Assembly: GCA_964513655.1 (NCBI GenBank)
Contig: CAZENQ010000084.1
Span: 1-14,152, forward strand
DNA from: G020350405 sp964513655
GTDB lineage: Bacteria > Planctomycetota > Phycisphaerae > Sedimentisphaerales > Anaerobacaceae
Length of the DNA: 14,152 nt
Direction of reading: 5' to 3'
In this document: in pieces, positions 1-5,551 of the stretch
Numbering within the stretch: the stretch's first letter is position 1
Layout of the letters: each line of letters opens with the position of its first letter
The notes under the pieces: generated by a model
The model's database searches: none
Seen by the model: only the letters and a program-made list of their open reading frames with translations
Told to the model about the DNA's origin: nothing
Position numbers and translations under genes: made by a program

Positions 1-129
1 TCGCAGCACTGTGAGCAAATTGGCCAACGTTAGCCCCACCAAGACCAATGCCAATGCGATCAATAGCTTGCTTGCCGCACTGCTCTTTTGTTTTTTCTCG
101 GGAAGCGAAAAATTCAGCTTCTCTTCCAT
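1..129 (-). CDS. Small membrane-anchored protein, N-terminal part only (runs off left edge)
   Basis: The first 43 codons are open and run to the window edge. The start is ATG at 127-129, preceded at good distance by a strong ribosome binding site, GGAGGTAAGAAG. The visible protein has a charged, Lys/Glu-rich stretch (residues 1-21) followed by one hydrophobic segment (about 22-42), so it is a membrane-anchored protein with a short cytoplasmic N-terminus. It begins 56 bases after the DUF58 gene and is on the same strand, so it is probably the third gene of the MoxR-DUF58 operon. MoxR operons often carry extra membrane or VWA proteins at this position (family knowledge), but too little is visible to name a family. 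Confidence 0.6.
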   Translation of the reverse strand, partial: MEEKLNFSLPEKKQKSSAASKLLIALALVLVGLTLANLLTVLR

Positions 130-185
130 AAACTTCTTACCTCCTTCAGCAAGTTTTCATTTATCAAAGCGGCCCCCGACGTTCC

Positions 186-1061
186 TTAGTACCGTCTGTG
201 CCGCATATGGAAAAACTCAATCAAGTCATGTATGTACGGCCTGTTGGTGCTTATGCTGATACTGTCAACGTTGATTGACTTGAGCATATTCTTCAGTTCG
301 CCGAACCGCCCTGCGCTTCTTTCACCGTATTGATTGCGAAATCTCCTGCTGGACGTGTCCACAAGAACAATCTCACCGGTCTCGGCATCGGCGAGTTCAA
401 TCAGTCCCACGCCGGGCATAGAAATCTCCACCCTGTCCCGCACCGGCACCGCGATAACATCGTGACGCTTGTTAAGTAAACTCAGAGGTTTCTTAAAGTC
501 CGTTTCTATAAAATCGGACACCACAAATACGATCGCCTTTTTGCGCATCACCTTCGCGATATAGTCCATGGCAAGAGGGATATCTGTCTTCCGCCGAGGC
601 ATCTTAAAATAAAGCAACTCTCGAATCAGACGCAAGACGTGCCTGCTTCCCTTCTTCGGCGGTATATACAATTCTATCCTGTCGGTAAAAATCAGCAGAC
701 CGACTTTGTCGTTGTTTTTCGCTGCCGCAAAAGCCAGGACAGCACAGAATTCCGCCGCCAGTTCATTCTTCGTTTTGTTTACAGTTCCGAATTCCCCCGA
801 CGCGCTCAGGTCAACCGCAAACATCACGGTCATCTCGCGTTCTTCCACATACTGCTTGATGTAGGGCCTGCCCGTTCGAGCCGTGACATTCCAGTCAATC
901 GTACGTACATCGTCGCCCGGCGTATACTCCCGGACCTCGTCGAACTGCATTCCCCGGCCCTTGAAGACACTCTCATACTGACCCGCAAAGCTCGCGTCCA
1001 CCGTCCGGGAAGTATAGATCTGAATCTGCCTGATTTTCTTAATTAAATCCTCTGGTATCAT
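186..1061 (-). CDS. DUF58 domain protein (von Willebrand A-like)
   Basis: A 291-aa soluble protein with the typical DUF58 core. Residues 34-67 hold the signature KGRGMQFDEVREYTPGDD followed by an IDWNVTAR segment, and residues 84-88 (DLSAS) form a MIDAS-like metal-binding motif at the start of the VWA-like fold. There is no signal peptide or membrane segment; some DUF58 proteins carry N-terminal membrane helices, and this one belongs to the short cytoplasmic type. It starts 32 bases after the stop of the MoxR ATPase gene on the same strand, the standard MoxR-DUF58 pairing. In studied systems the ATPase and the VWA partner act together as a chaperone-like unit that matures or activates other protein complexes. 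The substrate here is unknown. The ribosome binding site (GAG, about 6 bases upstream of ATG) is weak, consistent with translational coupling. Confidence 0.9.
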   Translation of the reverse strand: MIPEDLIKKIRQIQIYTSRTVDASFAGQYESVFKGRGMQFDEVREYTPGDDVRTIDWNVTARTGRPYIKQYVEEREMTVMFAVDLSASGEFGTVNKTKNELAAEFCAVLAFAAAKNNDKVGLLIFTDRIELYIPPKKGSRHVLRLIRELLYFKMPRRKTDIPLAMDYIAKVMRKKAIVFVVSDFIETDFKKPLSLLNKRHDVIAVPVRDRVEISMPGVGLIELADAETGEIVLVDTSSRRFRNQYGERSAGRFGELKNMLKSINVDSISISTNRPYIHDLIEFFHMRHRRY

Positions 1062-1093
1062 CGCAATCTCAAAACCAAATCGGCAGCCGCTTT

Positions 1094-2083
1094 TTATGGT
1101 ACTTCGATATTCTCAAAAATCGTCTTTATAATGTCCTCGCTGGTTTTATCTTCCGCCTCCGCCTCGTAACTGACAATTACCCTGTGCCGCAGCACATCAG
1201 CGCCGATGCTCTTGACGTCCTGCGGCGTGACATAGCCCCTTTGCTGGATAAAGGCGTGCGCCTTTGCCGCGACCGTAAGATAAATCGTCGCTCGCGGTGA
1301 CGCCCCATAGTTTATAAAATTGCCCAGTTCTATCCCGTACTTATCCGGCTCTCTCGTGGCGCAGACTACGTCGACAATATAATCTTTAATCTTTTCATCA
1401 ATATATATCTCGTCAACCACTGCTCTGACGTTTGAAATATCCGCAGGACTAATGGCTGCTTTTATGTCAAACTTCTTGTCCGTCACAGCCATCCTGTCGA
1501 GAATCGCACGTTCCTCTTCTTTGTTCGGGTAGTCAATCTTTAGCTTCAGCATAAACCGGTCCAACTGTGCCTCCGGCAGTGGATACGTTCCCTCCTGCTC
1601 AATCGGGTTTTGTGTAGCAAGCACCATAAAGGGACTCGGAACCGGAAAAGTCTCTTCCCCGATTGAAACCTGTCTTTCCTGCATCGCCTCTAACAAGGCG
1701 CTCTGCACCTTTGCGGGAGCCCTGTTGATTTCGTCAGCCAGTATGATATTTGCAAAAATCGGCCCCTTGCGCGTATAAAACTGACCGTCCGACTGCCGGT
1801 ATATCTGCGTTCCAATCAAATCAGCTGGTAGCAAATCTGGCGTAAACTGTAGCCGCCTGAAATCTGCGTCTATCGCACGCGACAGAATTGTCACCGCCAT
1901 CGTCTTGGCAAGACCCGGCACCCCCTCCAAAAGTATGTGCCCATTTGCTAATAAGCCTATGAGCATCCGCTCAAGCATATAACGCTGCCCGACAATTACC
2001 TTGTTCATCTCGCCAAAAAGCGCCCGCACAAATTCGCTCTTTTGCTGCACCAAACTCCCTATCTGCTTTACATCCATCGCCAT
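1094..2083 (-). CDS. MoxR-family AAA+ ATPase
   Basis: About 329 aa with all the landmarks of a MoxR-type AAA+ ATPase. Walker A is GVPGLAKT (residues 54-61), Walker B is IILADE (113-118) followed by INRAPAKVQSALLEAMQE, sensor 1 is LATQNP (155-160), and EAQLDRF (171-177) carries the arginine-finger region. The C-terminal lid matches the AAA_lid of the family. I choose the ATG at 2081-2083, because GAAGGAG at 2093-2099 sits 9 bases upstream. The frame is open further, to a TTG at 2099-2101, but that codon overlaps the Shine-Dalgarno sequence, and the ATG at 2087-2089 is too close to it. It is the first gene of an operon with the DUF58 protein and the small membrane protein. The role, by family, is ATP-driven remodelling or metal insertion of partner complexes; the partner is not identifiable here. 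Confidence 0.93.
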   Translation of the reverse strand: MAMDVKQIGSLVQQKSEFVRALFGEMNKVIVGQRYMLERMLIGLLANGHILLEGVPGLAKTMAVTILSRAIDADFRRLQFTPDLLPADLIGTQIYRQSDGQFYTRKGPIFANIILADEINRAPAKVQSALLEAMQERQVSIGEETFPVPSPFMVLATQNPIEQEGTYPLPEAQLDRFMLKLKIDYPNKEEERAILDRMAVTDKKFDIKAAISPADISNVRAVVDEIYIDEKIKDYIVDVVCATREPDKYGIELGNFINYGASPRATIYLTVAAKAHAFIQQRGYVTPQDVKSIGADVLRHRVIVSYEAEAEDKTSEDIIKTIFENIEVP

Positions 2084-2424
2084 ATGCATTTTCTCCTTCA
2101 AAAATCTGGCTATAAGACAAATACCTCAATTTGCGCCTGGTTGCACCTGTGGGCTATAAAAAATATCGGTTTTTTTACGTTTTTCAACCGCCAATAGTTC
2201 ATATTTTGCGCGAAAATCCACAAAATTCAAGACTTATTCTAATTTCCTACTTTCTTGGAAACCTCTGGGCCCCTCTAAATCGCGGCTGACCTGCCGGGAT
2301 AATATCAATTAATATGCCCAGAAAAGCTGACTGGTCACAGAACTATAAGATTGAAAAAAAAAGAAACTCATGTATAGTACTCAAAAGGTTGAGCTTTTTA
2401 TGAATTAATAAGTATAATAGACCA
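2084..2424. other. AT-rich divergent intergenic spacer
   Basis: 341 bases between the minus-strand MoxR operon and the plus-strand methyltransferase. It must hold the MoxR operon promoter, but I could not pick one convincingly. It holds a good candidate promoter for the methyltransferase (listed separately). No open frame, RNA gene or repeat of note is visible. Homopolymer A and T runs are frequent. Confidence 0.6.
2389..2418 (+). promoter_or_regulatory. Putative sigma70-type promoter of the methyltransferase
   Basis: TTGAGC at 2389-2394, an 18-base spacer, then a perfect TATAAT at 2413-2418. Transcription would start near 2424-2426, essentially on the ATG at 2425, so the mRNA would be leaderless if that ATG is used. 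The alternative is start codon ATG at 2443, preceded by a weak ACGGGA ribosome binding site. Confidence 0.45.
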
Positions 2425-3282
2425 ATGAGTAAACGGGAAAAAATGACCTCTCGCGAGTTAGGGCTTGAGATTGGTGCAATCTGCGGCAAACATCTCCTTA
2501 AGTTAAAACACCTGCATTATGGGTACTGGACCAACGGCCTGGATGTAGATATAGGTAACTTACATACTGCTCAGGAGAATTATACGAATTTCCTAATCTC
2601 GCACATTCCTGATAGTGTCAAGGCAATTTTGGACGTTGGGTGTGGTACAGGCCAAACTGCCAAGAAGTTGGTTGATATGGGCTATAAGGTGGATTGTGTG
2701 TCTCCGAGCGCCTTCCTTGCAGAACAAGGGCGCTCATTGCTGGGAAATAAAAGCGAAATCTTTGAGTGTCCATATGAACTGCTGGAGACAGAAAACCGAT
2801 ATGATGTGATTATGTTTAGTGAGAGTTTTCAATACGTTGCTCTGGAAAAAGGCTTGGAAAAAACAGCCAGATTCTTGAATGACGATGGTTACTTGTTGAT
2901 ATGTGATGTTTTTGAAAGAGGTGTCAAAGGAAATAACGTGCTGGGTGGCGGATGCAGACTGACGAGATTTCACGAATTGATTGCACATTACCCTTTTGAA
3001 CTTGTTACGGACATAGATATCACTGAGGAAACGGCACCGAACCTTGATATAATGCATGACATGACGAAAAATATGCTCGGCCCTGTCTTGGATTCAGGCC
3101 TCGCTTTCCTGAGCACTAAATACCCACTCACTCTAAGACTTCTTCGCTGGAAATATAAGAAGAAAATAAATAAAGCTTATCAGAAGTATGCTAGTGAGGG
3201 AAGAACAAGCGAGGCGTTTAAGAGGTTCAAATCATATCGCTTCTTTCTGTACAGGAAAGTCTGCCCAAGCATTAATGAGTAA
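2425..3282 (+). CDS. Class I SAM-dependent methyltransferase
   Basis: A 285-aa protein. Residues 69-76 (LDVGCGTG) are motif I, the SAM-binding glycine loop. An acidic/hydrophobic region at residues 125-131 (RYDVIMF) matches motif II, and LNDDGYLLICD (151-161) matches motif III. The N-terminal LHYGYWTNG (30-38) resembles the entry motif of small-molecule methyltransferases of the UbiE / tocopherol-sterol type, so a lipid, quinone, sugar or natural-product substrate is more likely than RNA or protein; this is an inference. The C-terminal ~80 residues are basic and not recognised. It lies alone on the plus strand beside the remnant of a sugar aminotransferase, which suggests that both come from a former glycan-modification island. 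Two starts are possible, 2425 (no ribosome binding site) and 2443 (weak site); residues are numbered from 2425. Confidence 0.85.
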   Translation: MSKREKMTSRELGLEIGAICGKHLLKLKHLHYGYWTNGLDVDIGNLHTAQENYTNFLISHIPDSVKAILDVGCGTGQTAKKLVDMGYKVDCVSPSAFLAEQGRSLLGNKSEIFECPYELLETENRYDVIMFSESFQYVALEKGLEKTARFLNDDGYLLICDVFERGVKGNNVLGGGCRLTRFHELIAHYPFELVTDIDITEETAPNLDIMHDMTKNMLGPVLDSGLAFLSTKYPLTLRLLRWKYKKKINKAYQKYASEGRTSEAFKRFKSYRFFLYRKVCPSINE

Positions 3283-3511
3283 GGAGTGGGCGAGAAAAAC
3301 GTGAGGCTATAAAAGCAAAAACAGAAGCTTTTGACAGATTTTGCCGTAGCGGAAATAACAAGTCTACTTCATGGTTGGAATACCTTTCGAAATGATCGCG
3401 CAATAATGCATTGAGAGAGCAGGAATCAACGGTCTTTTACGGCAAGTCCACTCGAGCAAACGGATCGCGGCACATTTGTCAAGTTGACCCTTCGGAGGTG
3501 AAAACAAGTCC
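3283..3511. other. Spacer between methyltransferase and aminotransferase remnant; possible short coding remnant
   Basis: 229 bases without a complete gene. A plus-strand frame is open from about 3279 to a TGA at 3393-3395 and has protein-like composition (it contains KTEAFDRFCRSGNNKS and ends WLEYLSK) but no start codon or ribosome binding site, so it may be the tail of a lost gene; I do not recognise it. A short inverted repeat (AAAAGC at 3311-3316, GCTTTT at 3327-3332) is too weak to call a terminator. Confidence 0.25.
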
Positions 3512-3922
3512 CTATACGTTGCTTGGCTGCTTTGAGCCCGTTATAATCCGGTCGTATTTGAGGATAGCATTCACAATGTGTTCACGTTCTTTTTCTGTCA
3601 ACCACCATCCTACGGGAATAGAAACCTGCTCGTGGGTAAACTCATCCAAGCCGGGCAAACTTACCTTGAAGTCCTTGAACATGGAGTAGTCGTCGTTCCT
3701 CGCATGCACCTGTGAGACAATTATGTCGGCTGCTTTCATACGCTCTGTAAACTGCTCGCGGTCTTTTGCCCTCACTGTGTAAAGCCAGTATGAACTCAAG
3801 CGGTCGTCCTTGTATCTCAGCGGCCGCACACTCTTTAAGTCAGCCAATGCCTCGTCATACCACCTGGCATTTGCTTGATGCTTCTCGATGACCTCCCCCA
3901 CGTACCCGAACTGCTCAAGATA
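3512..3922 (-). pseudogene. C-terminal remnant of a DegT/DnrJ/EryC1/StrS sugar aminotransferase
   Basis: The frame encodes only the last ~137 residues of a PLP-dependent sugar aminotransferase that normally spans about 370-400 residues. Family-typical stretches are EKHQANARWYDEALADL, SSYWLYTV, IIVSQVHARNDDYSMFKDF, SLPGLDEFTHEQVSIPVGWW and LTEKEREHIVNAI. The N-terminal two thirds, with the PLP-binding lysine and the cofactor pocket, are missing. A GTG at 3899-3901 could start a 129-aa ORF, but the homology-like sequence continues upstream (YLEQFGYVGEV) until it meets the inverted repeat of the IS remnant at 3921-3944, so the gene was cut there. Intact members make amino sugars for O-antigen or other surface glycans. 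No catalytic function is possible for this piece. Confidence 0.8.
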
Positions 3923-3944
3923 TGATACTCCCCAAAAACTGGGC
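3921..3944 (+). repeat. Left inverted repeat of the IS remnant
   Basis: Core ATACTCCCCAAAAACTG (3925-3941), pairing with 4031-4047. It directly abuts the break in the aminotransferase remnant. Confidence 0.75.
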
Positions 3945-4027
3945 GCATGATTAAGGTGGATTTGTCGCCTGAGACGATAAAAGTTTCAGGAGACAGATTC
4001 ATGAAAGACAAAAGACGTAATCACAGT

Positions 4028-4051
4028 GCTCAGTTTTTGGGGAGTATTATA
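4028..4051 (-). repeat. Right inverted repeat of the IS remnant
   Basis: CAGTTTTTGGGGAGTAT at 4031-4047 is the exact complement of the left core. The full 24-base arms differ at two positions. Confidence 0.75.
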
Positions 4052-4113
4052 TGTCTTCCTTATTTCCACTGGCTTCTACACACGACTTCCGCTGCTTGTG
4101 TTGTCTCCTTCAG

Positions 4114-5394
4114 TTACCTGCGACGTCCGCCACGACTCGGTTGGCGCTTTGGGCTTCGTCTGTGGTCGGAGCGTCTTCGACGCGACCTGTCAGCTGAGCG
4201 CTTCCAGCTGTTCCGATGGTTGCTTCGTGCCCTGCGGATCTGTTGGTCACGCGTTGCCCTTTCTCGTCTGACTCTTGCTCTTTCTTGTGTGACTTTTGCT
4301 CTTCGCTCAGAAATAGCCTGTGCGGTAGCTCTGTCCCGTGTCCTGGCCTCGGCACGCTCATCCCTCTGGCGTGTTCGCGCGCGTTCTGGTCTCGTGCGTG
4401 GCTCACCTGTGCGTCTTTCGAGGTTGCCGAAGCGATCAGGACTTTCGCTTCGGAATTTTTTGCGATTCAGGTTTTCGTTCTGCTGGCGGGCCGTTGCGAA
4501 TTCCTGCTCGAAGCTATCCCGTGCCTGTATGCGCCTTAGGGGTTCTATTTCCGGTGTGTCAGGTCGATTCCGGGCCCAACGCCTTATAGCATCAAGAGCC
4601 CGACGGGGTCGGTAATAGTTGGGGTAATAACGTCGATAACCGTAATAGCGATCATAGTAGTCATCATCATAGTAATCCTCATAACACTCCAGCATCTCTT
4701 CGTTCAGATTGGGATACTCCTCAGAATTGTCAAGAACGTAGGTGACAAAGTTGGCATCGGGCAAACCCCATACCTCAACCTCGTTGGCCTCTGACATGGC
4801 CACGCCGGTCTCGTTTGCTGATTGTTCAGGCTGGCCTGTTTCATCTGCATATGCCTTGTAAGCGGCTAATAACTGCTCCACTGATTCAGGATTGTTTTCC
4901 AGACGCTCAACCCACGTATCGACTGCCCGCTCATGCTCCTGCCCAGCCTGTTCTGCCATCTGGTTCACTAGTTGCAGAACCTTGCCCTTATCATTCTCAT
5001 ACACTGCTCCGATCAGACCGGTTACTACCAAATGCTCCTCCATAACGTCAAGCACGTCAGGATAGTAAACCATTAACTTAGCCGCTTCCTGCACCTCTTT
5101 TGGGTACGACCCAAGTACTTCGTAGAGTTTAGCAACTGGTTTATCCACCCTATCTATGAAAAACGACAGCTTTACCACCAAATCCGGATACTGGGCCAAT
5201 TCTAACATCGCCTTCCACACATCCTGCGGATATTGAAGCACGCCAAGAAAGGCCTCACGTCCCGACTCGCGCATCTGCTCGAGCTGCTCTTCCATCTGCT
5301 CCTGAAAATACCCTTGCTCCTGAGCCACCGTTGTCAGTGCCAACATGCCGATTAGCACTAATACTACCAGTAGCTTATTGCTTTGTCTCAACAT
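4114..5394 (-). CDS. Exported protein with helical YP repeats, Tyr/Asp-rich middle and Arg-rich tail
   Basis: A 426-aa protein that I do not recognise. Residues 1-24 form a clear signal peptide (cleavage probably after TTVA), so it is secreted. Residues 50-125 are helical and hold two similar units, YPQDVWKAMLELAQYPDL (55-72) and YPKEVQEAAKLMVYYPDV (97-114). Residues 238-263 are extremely rich in Tyr and Asp (YEDYYDDDYYDRYYGYRRYY), and residues 264-426 are very basic, dominated by Arg with Glu/Asp in between, ending RGGRRR. The only Cys is at 237. The start ATG has AAGGAG close upstream. It follows the 716-aa exported protein by 157 bases on the same strand, and both end in GGRRR, so they are likely functional partners. 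A basic, disordered tail could bind polyanions such as sulfated polysaccharide, nucleic acid or LPS; that is speculation. Four overlapping ORFs in other frames over the tail are by-products of its biased codons. Confidence 0.75.
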   Translation of the reverse strand: MLRQSNKLLVVLVLIGMLALTTVAQEQGYFQEQMEEQLEQMRESGREAFLGVLQYPQDVWKAMLELAQYPDLVVKLSFFIDRVDKPVAKLYEVLGSYPKEVQEAAKLMVYYPDVLDVMEEHLVVTGLIGAVYENDKGKVLQLVNQMAEQAGQEHERAVDTWVERLENNPESVEQLLAAYKAYADETGQPEQSANETGVAMSEANEVEVWGLPDANFVTYVLDNSEEYPNLNEEMLECYEDYYDDDYYDRYYGYRRYYPNYYRPRRALDAIRRWARNRPDTPEIEPLRRIQARDSFEQEFATARQQNENLNRKKFRSESPDRFGNLERRTGEPRTRPERARTRQRDERAEARTRDRATAQAISERRAKVTQERARVRRERATRDQQIRRARSNHRNSWKRSADRSRRRRSDHRRSPKRQPSRGGRRR

Positions 5395-5461
5395 AACATT
5401 ATCTCCTTAACTATCTTAGCAATACTTCCTGTCTTTACTATTGCAGACCAAACAATCAAAT

Positions 5462-5509
5462 TATTGCAATAGAGAATTCACTCTACCAAATTTATTTCTT
5501 ATTGCAATA
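5462..5509. promoter_or_regulatory. Repeated palindrome TATTGCAATA, probable operator
   Basis: The perfect 10-bp palindrome TATTGCAATA occurs at 5462-5471 and 5500-5509, 38 bp apart centre to centre, with an imperfect half copy (TATTGCAG) at 5439-5446. An inverted repeat TAGAG-AATTCA-CTCTA (5470-5485) overlaps the first copy. All lie in the 157-base gap upstream of the 426-aa exported protein gene (start at 5394), where a regulator would be expected to act. Confidence 0.45.
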
Positions 5510-5551
5510 CTTAATCCTGGAAACCACGGTTTAACCATTGTGCATCATCCT

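Larger units (their letters stand above)
3921..4051 (+). mobile_element. Internally deleted IS3-type insertion sequence (MITE-like, ~130 bp)
   Basis: Both ends are present as 24-base inverted repeats (3921-3944 and 4028-4051) that match at 22 of 24 positions. Just inside, an AGGAGA ribosome binding site (3988-3993) precedes ATG at 4001, which opens MKDKRRNHSA, the typical N-terminus of IS3-family OrfA transposases (usually followed by EF or similar). After ten codons the frame runs directly into the right inverted repeat, so about 1 kb or more of transposase sequence is gone. If an active relative exists in the genome, its transposase could still move this element. The exact ends are uncertain by 2-3 bases: TAT at 3921-3923 and TAT at 4050-4052 could be a 3-bp target duplication. 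Confidence 0.75.

Noticed and set aside
2265..2321. CTGGGC...GCCCAG inverted repeat in the spacer before the methyltransferase
   Set aside because: Arms are only six bases and 45 bases apart; probably chance.
3947..4615. 222-codon plus-strand ORF starting in the IS remnant
   Set aside because: Only its first codons belong to the transposase start. The rest is the antisense of the Arg-rich tail of the 426-aa protein, where biased codons leave the other frames open.
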